42,902 nucleotides of DNA from positions 1 through 42,902 of the forward strand of contig JALFRV010000103.1 in assembly GCA_022778905.1 (NCBI GenBank). The letters run 5' to 3'. The translations under genes were made by a program, and so were the position numbers. Under the pieces are notes generated by a model. The model saw only the letters and a list, made by a program, of their open reading frames with translations. It was not told the origin of the DNA and searched no databases. Of this stretch, positions 18,672 through 27,722 are shown one piece after another. Source of the DNA: Prevotella sp. GTDB lineage: Bacteria > Bacteroidota > Bacteroidia > Bacteroidales > Bacteroidaceae. The first letter of the stretch is position 1; each line of letters starts with the position of its first letter.

Positions 18672-20288
18672 ATGAAAACACTGATTTTAACCATCCTGGC
18701 ATCACTGATGCCGCTGATCGGCAGCCATGCCGCTACAGCCGATTTCAACAATGTCGTGCCCCTGCCACAGACCATCACGGCCGGCAAGGGAAAACCTTTC
18801 ACGCTCACGGAGGGCACGCCCGTCTATGTCGCACCGGCCGACCGGGAGGCGCTCAAGGCCGAAGCCGGCTTCCTGCGTGAATATGTCGGGCAGCTGACAG
18901 GCATCGGCCTCACCACCGCCGACAAGCTCGAGAAGCGCCGCCCGGCCATCATCCTCGCCATCAACCCGAAGGTCCAGGGACGCGAGGCCTATGCGCTGAC
19001 GGTCAGCGAGCGCGGCATCACGATCGCCGGAAGCACCGCCGCCGGTGTCTTCTACGGCATCCAGACGCTCCGGAAAGCCCTGCCCGTGACGGCCGGAGAG
19101 GCTTCGGTCACCATCCCCCCGACGACGATTCAGGACGCTCCGCGCTTCGGTTACCGCGGCATGATGCTCGACTGCGCCCGCCACTTCTTCCCGCTCTCGT
19201 TCGTGAAGCGCTTCATCGACATCTGCGCCCTGCACAACATGAACGTCTTCCACTGGCATCTCACCGACGATCAGGGATGGCGCATCGAAATCAAACGCTA
19301 TCCGCGACTGACCGAGTTCGGCGGTTTCCGCACCGGAACGGTCATCGGACGCAACTCCGATGTGGACGACGGGCAGCGCTACGGCGGCTTCTACACCCAG
19401 GACGAAGCCCGCGAAATCGTCGAATATGCCCGCCAACGCCACATCACGGTCATCCCCGAGATCGACATGCCGGGCCATACGCTCTCCGTTCTGGCCACCT
19501 ATCCCGAGTTAGGATGCACCGGTGGCCCCTATGAAGTGAGCCACAAGTGGGGCGTGTTGTCGGATGTTCTCTGCCTCGGAAACGAGAAGATCTATCCCCT
19601 CGCCGAGGGTATCATCGACGAACTCTGCACGATCTTCCCCTCCGAATACATCCACATCGGCGGCGACGAATGCCCGACGGAGCGATGGGAGCAGTGCCCC
19701 AAGTGCAAGGCGCTCGCCCAGTCGAAGGGCATCGACGTCAACCGTCTCCAGCAACTCTTCACCAACCGCATCGAGAAATACATCAACGCCAAGGGCCGGA
19801 AGATCATCGGATGGGACGAGATCCTCAACGGCGAGATCAACAAGAGTGCCACCATCATGAGCTGGCGGGGCGTGGAGCCGGGCAGCAAGGCCGCAGCACT
19901 GGGCCACGACGTCATCATGTCACCCACCTCGCACGCCTATCTCGACTACTATCAGACCAAGAACGTCAGGGAGGAACCCTACGCCATCGGCGGCTACCTG
20001 CCCACGGAGAAGGTCTATGAGCTCGATCCCGCACCCGCCACTTTCACCGATGAGGCACGCAGCCACGTGCTCGGCGCGCAGGCCAACCTATGGGCCGAAT
20101 ATATCGCATGGCCCAACCACGTCGAATATATGATCATGCCGCGCATGGCAGCCATGGCCGAAGTGCAGTGGATGCCGGCCGGGCGGAAGCTATATGACCA
20201 GTTCCTCCTCCGCCTGAAGCATCTCACCACCATCTACGACCGGCTCGGCTACAACTACGGCAAGCACCTCTGGAAGCAGAAGAAATGA
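18672..20288 (+). CDS. GH20 beta-N-acetylhexosaminidase
   Basis: 538-residue secreted exo-hexosaminidase that removes terminal beta-GlcNAc or beta-GalNAc. It has a signal peptide (about 1-21), a GH20b non-catalytic domain (about 25-152, with VFYGIQTLRKAL at its end) and a TIM barrel (about 156-505). Hallmarks are RGMMLDCARHFF, NVFHWHLTDDQGWRIEI (about 191-207), PEIDMPGHT, and the catalytic HIGGDECP with Asp332 (which positions the acetamido group) and Glu333 (acid/base). The late W-A-E-Y motif (ANLWAEY) is also present. It lacks a SusCD pair of its own: it sits between the beta-glucan-type PUL upstream and the sigma-led PUL downstream, and its substrate fits the GH92/GH2 locus better. A stem-loop lies 8 bp after the stop. 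Confidence 0.94.
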   Translation: MKTLILTILASLMPLIGSHAATADFNNVVPLPQTITAGKGKPFTLTEGTPVYVAPADREALKAEAGFLREYVGQLTGIGLTTADKLEKRRPAIILAINPKVQGREAYALTVSERGITIAGSTAAGVFYGIQTLRKALPVTAGEASVTIPPTTIQDAPRFGYRGMMLDCARHFFPLSFVKRFIDICALHNMNVFHWHLTDDQGWRIEIKRYPRLTEFGGFRTGTVIGRNSDVDDGQRYGGFYTQDEAREIVEYARQRHITVIPEIDMPGHTLSVLATYPELGCTGGPYEVSHKWGVLSDVLCLGNEKIYPLAEGIIDELCTIFPSEYIHIGGDECPTERWEQCPKCKALAQSKGIDVNRLQQLFTNRIEKYINAKGRKIIGWDEILNGEINKSATIMSWRGVEPGSKAAALGHDVIMSPTSHAYLDYYQTKNVREEPYAIGGYLPTEKVYELDPAPATFTDEARSHVLGAQANLWAEYIAWPNHVEYMIMPRMAAMAEVQWMPAGRKLYDQFLLRLKHLTTIYDRLGYNYGKHLWKQKK

Positions 20289-20296
20289 CGCGCCGC

Positions 20297-20320
20297 GGCA
20301 GGAGCTTGGCGGCTCCTGCC
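20297..20320 (+). terminator. Strong stem-loop after GH20
   Basis: GGCAGGAGC and GCTCCTGCC form a perfect 9-bp GC-rich stem with a 6-nt loop, 8 bp past the GH20 stop. There is no U run, but its position and stability fit a transcript end. Confidence 0.55.
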
Positions 20321-20338
20321 CATCCTGCATCCCGATAA

Positions 20339-20646
20339 GGCCGACGGACAAAGCTCTTTAAGGACAGACCGCAGCGGCTTTTTCAGCGTAGGAAAGCATG
20401 TCGCAGAGGGCGGAAAAACGTCACCTGCTGGGCGCGGAAAAGACACCTGCTGGAGCCACTTACAACAGGCGCAAATCGGAGAGATATGAGATGCGCCGCG
20501 CAAAGGATACATCCGGGGCCTCCGGATGTATCCTTTTGACGGCCCGGAGGATAGCTTTCGGCCGCCCAAAGCATAGCTCTGCCAACGCCTTGTCTGTCAA
20601 CCGGTTACAACGGGCATACCGGCAGTCCGCCCAATCTGTCATCCCA
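20339..20646 (-). repeat. Degenerate array with a 22-bp period and variable words
   Basis: Reading 22-bp windows from 20339 gives contiguous units with the same design: a GC-rich part (such as CGGCCGCCC) and then a word pair around AT. Units from 20383 to 20580 show GGAAAGCATGTCGC, GGAAAAACGTCACCT, GGAAAAGACACCT, GGAGAGATATGAGAT, AAAGGATACATCC, GGATGTATCCTTT, GGAGGATAGCTTT and AAAGCATAGCTCT at the same phase. Units outside 20383-20580 are much weaker. Since 22 is not a multiple of 3 this is not a coding repeat. The reverse complement of unit 20559-20580 matches the array at 34755-34864, so I assign the minus orientation. No spacers separate units, so it is not a CRISPR. Confidence 0.65.
20502..20536. 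repeat. Perfect 15-bp inverted repeat inside the 22-bp array
   Basis: AAAGGATACATCCGG (20502-20516) and its exact reverse complement (20522-20536) flank a 5-base loop. A T run follows, so it could act as a terminator for + strand transcripts; it also arises because two neighbouring array units are inverted copies of each other. Confidence 0.85.
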
Positions 20647-20882
20647 AGGTTGCCGGAAGGCGGAATTTCCGGGGCGGACAGGAATGCCGCAGACCGCTCA
20701 TCAGGCCGGCGGCGCTGACAGGCATGAGGCATGGCGCGCCGGGAAAGAGGCGTTGTCAGGTGGAGGGATTACAGCTATGGACAGTGAAGATTTCCGGGAT
20801 CGGCGACAGGGCCGTCCCGTCCGGCCACGCCCGGTCAAGGCGGAACCCACGCGGCCGAAATGCAAAATAATCGGCACCAGGC

Positions 20883-20913
20883 TTTGAGGTCCGCCCAATT
20901 TGCATTATCTTTG
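20883..20913 (+). promoter_or_regulatory. Bacteroidetes housekeeping promoter for the ECF sigma gene
   Basis: TTTG (20883-20886), a 19-bp spacer, then TATCTTTG (20906-20913) match both boxes of the Bacteroides consensus. Transcription should start near 20918, giving a leader of about 48 nt before the sigma ATG. Confidence 0.85.
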
Positions 20914-20965
20914 TCCCTGAGAAGATGGTGGAACAGCCACGCAATGCATCCAGACCTTATCGGCC

Positions 20966-21586
20966 ATGAACATGCGACCCGACACGAAAATTACGTCCGC
21001 ACTCAGGGAAACAATCTCCGCAGAGACGATCCGGCAACTCAACGAGGGCAGTCAGTCGGCCTTCGATGAGGTCTATCATGCCTACTTCGTCTATCTCTGC
21101 AGCATCGCGGTCTACTATGTGCATGACCATGACTCGGCCGCCGAGATCGTCAACGACGTCTTCCTCTCACTCTGGGACCACCGCAGCGAGATCTTTCCGC
21201 CCGTGCTGGCTTATCTGCGCCGGTCCGTGCAGAATGCTGCCGTGAGCCATCTGCGCTCGCGTCTCTACCGCACGGGGACGCTCACGCTGACCGACGAGAA
21301 GCTCTGGGACTACGTGAGCGACACGGTGACAGCATCGGACGACCCGCTTGCCATGCTCGCCGACGAGGATCTGCGCCAGCGCGTCAGAGAGCAGGTGGAG
21401 CAACTGCCGCCCCGCTGCCGCAGCATCTTCAAGGCCTGCATGTATGAAGGGATGGACTACCGGGAGATAGCCGAGCGGGAAAGCCTCTCCGTATCGACCG
21501 TCCGCGTGCAGATGAAGATCGCCGTCGACAAGCTGCACGAACAGATGAAGATGCCGTTGTGGCTCATCGCACTGTTGCTCTACTAA
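20966..21586 (+). CDS. ECF sigma-70 family factor (FecI-like, PUL regulator)
   Basis: 206-residue sigma factor of the Bacteroidetes ECF type that should direct transcription of the downstream SusCD genes when released by FecR. Region 2 lies at about 32-75 (AFDEVYHAYFVYLCSIAVYYV, then AAEIVNDVFLSLW), followed by a linker with YLRRSVQNAAVSHLR. Region 4 lies at about 144-196 (LPPRCRSIFKACMYEGMDYREIAERESLSVSTV in two adjoining stretches, a helix-turn-helix). A hydrophobic tail LWLIALLLY ends the protein, as is frequent in this family. Start ATG 20966 is used; ATG 20972 is possible and would remove two residues. FecR follows after 85 bp and SusC after that, the standard sigma/anti-sigma/transporter order. 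Confidence 0.94.
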   Translation: MNMRPDTKITSALRETISAETIRQLNEGSQSAFDEVYHAYFVYLCSIAVYYVHDHDSAAEIVNDVFLSLWDHRSEIFPPVLAYLRRSVQNAAVSHLRSRLYRTGTLTLTDEKLWDYVSDTVTASDDPLAMLADEDLRQRVREQVEQLPPRCRSIFKACMYEGMDYREIAERESLSVSTVRVQMKIAVDKLHEQMKMPLWLIALLLY

Positions 21587-21671
21587 AAAATTTTTTTCAA
21601 AAAAGTTCGTTTTCGGTTAAACGCCTCTATGCCTTTTTGCGTATAGGCTCAATGAACAACATCGGAAAACC

Positions 21672-22667
21672 ATGAAAGAAGACGAACTGAAAATACGCAT
21701 CAGCAACTATCTCAGCGGCAACAGCACACCGGAAGAAACGCGGGAGCTGCTCGCCATACTGTCACAAGACAGACAGGCTGACCGCCTCTACAGAGAGTTG
21801 TCGGCCACCTGGGCCGTGGCATCCGCACCGGCTTTTTCACGCAAAGAAGATGAAAACTTAGAGGAGCTCCATCAGAACATGGCGGTCCGGCGCACCTCCA
21901 CGACGCGCAGCATGCACCGCTGGATAGCAGCCGCGGCCGTTGCGGCACTGCTGTTGGCCGGCGGCAACGTCTACTGGTGGAGCCGCATCCATACGCTCAA
22001 CGCCCAATACGCCAACGTGGAGACACCTTATATTATTAAGGCACCCGCCGACTCGCACACCGAGATCACACTGCCCGACGGCACAAGGGTGACGCTCAAC
22101 GCCGGCTCCGAAATCTCCTACCTCCGCAACTTCGGCGCCGAAGACCGCACGGTGACACTCTCCGGCGAAGCCCTGTTTGACGTGGCCAAGAACCGGGAGA
22201 AGACGTTCTCGGTCCATGTAGATGAACTCGACGTCAAGGTAGCGGGCACCAAGTTCAACATATCGGGCTATGAAGACGATCCCGACGTCACCGTCTCGCT
22301 GCTCCGCGGACGCGTGGACCTGCAACTGAATGACGGCTCCACCATGCCCTTACACCCCAATGAGCAGGCCCTCTACAACAAGAAGACCGGCCGGCTGCGC
22401 AAATATGACTTCGACGCCCTGCGCTCCTCGGCCTGGACAGACGGAGCAATGCACTTCGAAGACGCACCCTTCAGCACCATCGCCCATCAGCTCGAACACC
22501 GCTTCGGAGTCCGCATCAACGTGACGAGCGCCCGACTTCGGCAGCAGAGATTCAGCGGGAGCTTCAACAAGTCACAGAGTTTAGGCGATATACTCCATGA
22601 AATCAACATCGAAAAACAATACCAATGGCAGAACACCAACGGCGTAGTGACCATCAGCGACCGATAA
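21672..22667 (+). CDS. FecR-type anti-sigma factor
   Basis: 331-residue anti-sigma factor paired with the ECF sigma factor just upstream. A cytoplasmic N-terminal domain (about 1-80) contains the ISNYLSGNSTPEE start typical of these proteins. A membrane segment (about 83-103, WIAAAAVAALLLAGGNVYWW) follows, then the periplasmic FecR domain (LPDGTRVTLNAGSEISYL, GEALFDVAKN, VAGTKFNISGY) and a C-terminal DUF4974-like domain (HFEDAPFSTIAHQLEHRFGV to TNGVVTISDR). The 85-bp gap before it holds an A/T run and GTTCGTTTTCGGTTAAACG, a possible sigma-dependent site that I cannot confirm. The SusC downstream carries the matching STN domain. Confidence 0.94.
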   Translation: MKEDELKIRISNYLSGNSTPEETRELLAILSQDRQADRLYRELSATWAVASAPAFSRKEDENLEELHQNMAVRRTSTTRSMHRWIAAAAVAALLLAGGNVYWWSRIHTLNAQYANVETPYIIKAPADSHTEITLPDGTRVTLNAGSEISYLRNFGAEDRTVTLSGEALFDVAKNREKTFSVHVDELDVKVAGTKFNISGYEDDPDVTVSLLRGRVDLQLNDGSTMPLHPNEQALYNKKTGRLRKYDFDALRSSAWTDGAMHFEDAPFSTIAHQLEHRFGVRINVTSARLRQQRFSGSFNKSQSLGDILHEINIEKQYQWQNTNGVVTISDR

Positions 22668-22722
22668 CGAAGATATTGCAAACCTAATCAATATAATCTA
22701 CATTTTTAAACCATCAGAATCT

Positions 22723-25700
22723 ATGAGACTATTTTCCAAAAGACTTTTGATGTTCCTTTTGGGTCTTGCCCTCTGCGCACAGCTCTCTGCCCAGCAGCGG
22801 ATCACCCTGAAAGAGAATAACGCAACCTTGAAATCAGTGATCGAAAAGGTTGAGCAGATGACCGGTTACACCTTCCTGCTGCGCGATGCAGATTCGGACA
22901 AGCGCGTGACGGTCAATGTCAAGAACGGTTCTATCCAGCAGCTGATGACCCAACTCCTCAAGGGAACCGACTACACCTATGAAATCAACGGCAAGCGCAT
23001 CGTCGTCTTCCGCCCGTCAAGCAGCAAGCCGGCACAGGCCCAGCAGCCCAAAGGCAGCACCTTCCCGCTGAAAGGAGTGGTCAAAGACAGCAACGGCGAG
23101 CCGATCATCGGGGCTACCGTGAAAGTGCACGGTTCGGCTCAAGGTGCCATTACCGACCTTGACGGACAATATACCATTGAGGCCCGCCGCGGTGATCAGA
23201 TCGAGATTTCTTATATCGGATTCAGCACCCAGACATTCACCGTCAACAGCCAGACGATGAATGTGACCTTGAGAGAAGATGACAAGACGCTCGAAGAAGT
23301 GATTGTCGTCGGCTACGGATCAGTCAAGAAGTCGAACCTGACCTCCTCTGTCTCCAAAATAGACAATCAGGCCCTCGAAAACAGACCTGTCACCAATGTC
23401 ACCGAGGCCATGCAGGGACAGCTGGCAGGTGTCAATGCCCAGGCCACCGGCGGCGGTCTCCCCGGCCAGGAGCTGACCATGCGCATCCGCGGTGTCAATA
23501 CGATCAACGGCGACTCCAGTCCGCTCTACGTGATCGACGGTGTGCCCCGCAACAACATGAACGACATCAATTCGTCAGACATTGCCAGCATCCAGATCCT
23601 CAAGGATGCTGCAGCAACCGCCATCTACGGTAGCCGCGGTGCCAACGGAGTCGTGCTGATAGAGACAAAGACGGGAGGAGGAAAGCCGACTGTGACCTTC
23701 GATGCCTATTATGGACTGCAGACCTCAGAGAAGAAACTCGATCTCATGACTGGTCCCGAATGGGTGGCCTACAACATGTGGTATCGCAATGCGTCGTATC
23801 TGCGTGCCGGTGGAAAGATGAGCGATCCTATGTCCATGCGCGACCCCGCCTATCGTATTCCGTCATGGTGGAGCACTTTCACCTATTTCACTGACTGGCA
23901 GGATGAAATGCTCCGCACAGCTCCCATCCAGAGCTATGATGCCAGTGCCTCCGCCTCGGGCGACATCGGGAGTATCTATCTGTCGTTGGGCTATCTTGAT
24001 CAGGATGGTATTGTCAAGGGCACCAGCTACTATCGCTACAACACCCGCATTAATGGAACGCTCAATATCCTAAAGAATCTGAAGATCGGAGCAAACATGT
24101 CGTTCTCCAACTCCTCACAGAACACGGCCTCAACCAATCTTGGCGACCGTGCCGGAAAGGATGGTCCGCTCCACCATGCACTGATGATGTCACCGCTGGT
24201 CAAGCCAGGACAGACCATCAGAACAGAGGCCAACGACTATGCGGGGACACCTGCATCTAAAGAGTCTTCAGCAGATTACGGCGCCTGGTGGATCGATCCG
24301 CTGGCCCAGTTGAATGGTACGACCGACAATACTCGGGCCACTCGCGTACAGACAAACTTCTGGGGCGAATGGAAAATCATATCTCCACTGACCTATAAGA
24401 TTCAATACAGCAACAATTATGACGGTATCACTTACGAATATTTCCAGCCAGCAAGCATCAATCGTTCATCTTATACATCGTCCGGAAACAGCTATTCGAG
24501 CCGCACAAACGATTGGGTGCTGCAGAATACGCTGACCTATGATCAGCAGTTAGGTAGTCATCACTTGAATCTCCTGCTTGGCCAGAGCGCAGAAAAGCAA
24601 CGCTATTACATCGGTAACATGGAAGCCTCGGGCTGGCCCTATGAAAATGTCACCACGCTGAATCAAGCTTCCACACCCGTTAAGGCAAGCACAGAGCGGA
24701 CCACTTATCGCAATGCGAGTTTCTTTGGACGCATCAGTTACGACTATGCAGAACGCTATCTCTTCACCGCCAGTGTGCGTCGGGATGGTTCATCACGCTT
24801 CGGACAGGATGCCAAGTGGGGAACTTTTCCGTCCTTCTCTGCAGGTTGGAAGATCAATGAGGAAAACTTTATGAAGAACGTCAATTGGATCAATCTGCTC
24901 AAATTGCGTGCCTCATATGGCACATCAGGTAACGACCGTATCGGCGATTACACCTACTTGGCCCAGCTCGCATCATATCCGGCAGCCTATGGAAACGCCA
25001 TTCAAAACGGCGCAGCAGCAAGCAACATTGCCAACACTGACCTGAAATGGGAACAGACAGGATCTCTCGACATCGGATTCGATTTCTCCGCATTCCACAA
25101 CCGCCTTCAGTTTAACTTCGACTTCTATTCCAATACAACGAAAAACCTGCTCTTCGATGTTCCCGTCCCCTACACCACAGGCTTCGAAAGCAAGTTGACC
25201 AATATCGGGAAAATACGCAATCAAGGCTGGGAAATAGACATCACCTCTCACAACATCGATGCGCATGGATTCAAGTGGACGTCCAATCTGAACCTCTCCC
25301 ACAATTCCAACAAAGTGCTCGAACTTGATGGCACACAGACACAGATCATCTCCGCCCTTCACGGCAGTTTCCAGTTTATCACCAAGGTGGGTGGTCCTGT
25401 ATCCCAGTTTTATGACTATGACTATGTCGGATACCTCACCGCAGAAGACATAGCCAATGGTTATCCCATCTCTGCAGGCGAGGAAGAGGGCAACAGCAAG
25501 ATGATAGATCACACGAATGATGGAAAAATCACAGATGCTGATCGCGTACCCCAGGGATCCAACCTGCCTGATCTGACCTACGGACTCACCAATCGTTTCA
25601 GTTACAAAAACTTCGAGCTTTCAGTGCTCTTGCAAGGACAGTTCGGCGGTAAGATCATGTTCGTAGGCTCCCGTCATATCGACTGCGGCTTCGGAGACCG

Positions 25701-26100
25701 TACCTCTTACGCCCGTTGGATACACGCTTATAAAACCGACTTGCTGAAAGAGGCCATCCCGACGGATTACTGCAATGCCCACGGAATAGACATGTCATGG
25801 GACGGCGAGACGCAGAACCAGTTCAATTGGGCTCCTCAGAACAACATATATGATGCCACATATTTCCGTATAAAGAATATTACGCTTAGCTATACCTTCC
25901 CGAAGAACTTACTGAAAAAGACTTCAATGAAGTCTGTGCGCATCTATACATCGATTGATAACGTACTCACCGTGTCTGATTATCCTGGTTACACACCAGA
26001 AACGAGCACCTATGGCAACGGCACTACGCAACTTGGCGTCGACTACAGTACCTATCCGCTCAGCCGTCGCTTTACAATCGGCGCCAACATTACATTCTGA
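22723..26100 (+). CDS. SusC/RagA-family TonB-dependent transporter with STN signalling domain
   Basis: 1125-residue outer-membrane importer. It has a signal peptide (about 1-24, ending LSAQ), an STN domain (about 26-97, ITLKENNATLKSVIEKVEQM), a carboxypeptidase-regulatory-like domain (about 116-185), a TonB box (EEVIVVGYG, about 191-199) and a plug with PLYVIDGVPRNNMNDI and LKDAAATAIYGSRGANGVVLIET. The barrel ends RFTIGANITF. The STN domain should contact the FecR encoded 55 bp upstream, closing the regulatory circuit. SusD follows after 47 bp. The nearby GH2, GH92 and GH20 enzymes suggest an N-glycan or mannose-rich ligand, but the transporter sequence alone does not tell. Confidence 0.96.
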   Translation: MRLFSKRLLMFLLGLALCAQLSAQQRITLKENNATLKSVIEKVEQMTGYTFLLRDADSDKRVTVNVKNGSIQQLMTQLLKGTDYTYEINGKRIVVFRPSSSKPAQAQQPKGSTFPLKGVVKDSNGEPIIGATVKVHGSAQGAITDLDGQYTIEARRGDQIEISYIGFSTQTFTVNSQTMNVTLREDDKTLEEVIVVGYGSVKKSNLTSSVSKIDNQALENRPVTNVTEAMQGQLAGVNAQATGGGLPGQELTMRIRGVNTINGDSSPLYVIDGVPRNNMNDINSSDIASIQILKDAAATAIYGSRGANGVVLIETKTGGGKPTVTFDAYYGLQTSEKKLDLMTGPEWVAYNMWYRNASYLRAGGKMSDPMSMRDPAYRIPSWWSTFTYFTDWQDEMLRTAPIQSYDASASASGDIGSIYLSLGYLDQDGIVKGTSYYRYNTRINGTLNILKNLKIGANMSFSNSSQNTASTNLGDRAGKDGPLHHALMMSPLVKPGQTIRTEANDYAGTPASKESSADYGAWWIDPLAQLNGTTDNTRATRVQTNFWGEWKIISPLTYKIQYSNNYDGITYEYFQPASINRSSYTSSGNSYSSRTNDWVLQNTLTYDQQLGSHHLNLLLGQSAEKQRYYIGNMEASGWPYENVTTLNQASTPVKASTERTTYRNASFFGRISYDYAERYLFTASVRRDGSSRFGQDAKWGTFPSFSAGWKINEENFMKNVNWINLLKLRASYGTSGNDRIGDYTYLAQLASYPAAYGNAIQNGAAASNIANTDLKWEQTGSLDIGFDFSAFHNRLQFNFDFYSNTTKNLLFDVPVPYTTGFESKLTNIGKIRNQGWEIDITSHNIDAHGFKWTSNLNLSHNSNKVLELDGTQTQIISALHGSFQFITKVGGPVSQFYDYDYVGYLTAEDIANGYPISAGEEEGNSKMIDHTNDGKITDADRVPQGSNLPDLTYGLTNRFSYKNFELSVLLQGQFGGKIMFVGSRHIDCGFGDRTSYARWIHAYKTDLLKEAIPTDYCNAHGIDMSWDGETQNQFNWAPQNNIYDATYFRIKNITLSYTFPKNLLKKTSMKSVRIYTSIDNVLTVSDYPGYTPETSTYGNGTTQLGVDYSTYPLSRRFTIGANITF

Positions 26101-26147
26101 CGTCCGGCCCAAACATCTATTTCAAATCGATCAAACAATAAGCTATT

Positions 26148-27641
26148 ATGAAGAAAATATTTAATCCAATCGGTCAGGTGATGGTTGCAGCACTCGGTAT
26201 CATGCTGGCAGGCTGCAGCGACTTTCTTAATCCCATGCCGGAATCGCTATACACCACGGAGACTTTCTACCAGAACCAGAAAGACTTTGAATTAGCTGTA
26301 GCAGCTGTATATGATGCCCAGCAGGAGGTCTACGACGGTCGACAGGGTATGGTCCACTTTCTGGAGGCACGTTGTGACAATACCAATAGTGTGAACACGA
26401 ACCTCTATGACGACGGCGGCGCGTCTTTTACGGACAACTCAAGCTGTACGCCTACACTCAACGTATGGAAGGCCATGTACCAGATGATCACTCGGGCAAA
26501 CGGTATTCTGGACCGGATTGACGCTGTTGAATTTTCCGATACCCAAACCAAGAACTATATTAAAGGCGAGGCCTACGGACTTCGCGGCTGGGCTTATGAA
26601 ATGCTCGGTAAGTTCTTCGGGGGTGTTCCCATTCTGACGAAGGAGATGACAGAGGCAGAGATCCGTCAAGTTGCGCGCTCCACCCAGGAACAAACGTTCG
26701 CCCAAGCCGTGAACGATTACAAGCAGGCCATCAGTCTCCTGCCCACTTCCTGGCCTGCTGACGACGCCGGCCGGATGACCCGTGGCGCAGCCAATGCAGT
26801 GCTCGGGCGCCTCTATATGTTCATGAATCAACCTGCAGAAGCACGTCCTTATCTTGAGGCTGTCATCAACAGCGGGACTTATCAGCTGGCTGACTCTTAT
26901 GAAAAGATTTTCAATGACGCTTACGACAATGATCCCTCTGCCGACCGCGTATGGGAAGTACAGTACATAGGAGGCCTGTCCGGCGAAGGTCAAGACTACA
27001 GCGAGATGATGATGCCGGAAGATTGCGGTATCGCAGAGGGATATGCCGTGCGCGGATCCAGCGCTGCCATGCAGGTCTCGAATGATCTTCTCAACAGTTT
27101 TGAGCAAGATGATTACAGGCGGACTTGGGGCACTTCGAATGCCATCTCGGGGAGTCTGGCACAAGGATACACATGGTGCACGAAGTTCTGCCGTTCACAT
27201 ACCTATGTCCCCCAACAGGATATTGACTGGGCTGTCAATCTTCCCGTCATCCGCTATACGGATGTCATCCTGCTTGAGGCCGAAGCTCTAAACGCCACAG
27301 AAGGGCCTACTGCAGCTGCCATCAACTATGTCAACCAAGTACGTTCGCGTGCCAAGTTGCCGGCACTGACTGCAGCCCAGACAGCCAATAGCACTGTCTT
27401 CCTAAACGTCATCAAACAAGAGCGCCGGGCAGAGTTCATGTTCGAAGGTCAACGTTGGTTCGATTTGGTCCGATGGGGCGATTTTGTCAGCACGATGACC
27501 GCATTCTTCAATGAGAGCGATGAAGGCGCTGGGCGCTACGTGAAGTATGTTACGCAGAACCGTGCCATATTTGCCATACCCCAGTCAGAGATCGATCGCT
27601 ATTACAACACTGCCATTATGCCGCAGAACCCCGATTATTAA
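26148..27641 (+). CDS. SusD/RagB-family surface glycan-binding lipoprotein
   Basis: 497-residue partner of the preceding SusC. The lipobox LAGC gives Cys23, followed by SDFLNPMPES. The helical core includes GEAYGLRGWAYEMLGKFFGGVPIL, and the conserved late motif is FEGQRWFDLVRWGDF (about 431-445). The protein ends IMPQNPDY, a variant of the usual QNPGW tail. It is shorter than the two SusD proteins of the upstream locus and has no extra domain. A strong stem-loop with a following T run lies 20 bp after the stop, so the sigma-FecR-SusC-SusD core may form one transcript unit. Confidence 0.95.
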   Translation: MKKIFNPIGQVMVAALGIMLAGCSDFLNPMPESLYTTETFYQNQKDFELAVAAVYDAQQEVYDGRQGMVHFLEARCDNTNSVNTNLYDDGGASFTDNSSCTPTLNVWKAMYQMITRANGILDRIDAVEFSDTQTKNYIKGEAYGLRGWAYEMLGKFFGGVPILTKEMTEAEIRQVARSTQEQTFAQAVNDYKQAISLLPTSWPADDAGRMTRGAANAVLGRLYMFMNQPAEARPYLEAVINSGTYQLADSYEKIFNDAYDNDPSADRVWEVQYIGGLSGEGQDYSEMMMPEDCGIAEGYAVRGSSAAMQVSNDLLNSFEQDDYRRTWGTSNAISGSLAQGYTWCTKFCRSHTYVPQQDIDWAVNLPVIRYTDVILLEAEALNATEGPTAAAINYVNQVRSRAKLPALTAAQTANSTVFLNVIKQERRAEFMFEGQRWFDLVRWGDFVSTMTAFFNESDEGAGRYVKYVTQNRAIFAIPQSEIDRYYNTAIMPQNPDY

Positions 27642-27661
27642 GCACTTCATTCAGGATGGCA

Positions 27662-27694
27662 GGAGAGTAACCGGCTTGAGCCGGTTCACTCTCC
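27662..27694 (+). terminator. Intrinsic terminator-like hairpin after SusD
   Basis: GGAGAGTAACCGGC pairs with GCCGGTTCACTCTCC, with one bulged base and a TTGA loop. GCTTCCCTTTTA follows. This is the clearest terminator-like structure in the window and may reduce read-through from SusD into the GH2 gene. Confidence 0.7.
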
Positions 27695-27722
27695 GCTTCC
27701 CTTTTACCCAATCAGCGTTACC

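Noticed and set aside
20398..20718. Small basic protein frame across the 22-bp array
   Set aside because: The repeat period is not a multiple of three and the translation follows the DNA repeat, so it is a by-product.
21587..21671. Sigma-dependent promoter between the ECF sigma and FecR genes
   Set aside because: The A/T run and GTTCGTTTTCGGTTAAACG look suggestive, but no equivalent at the first FecR keeps the same spacing.
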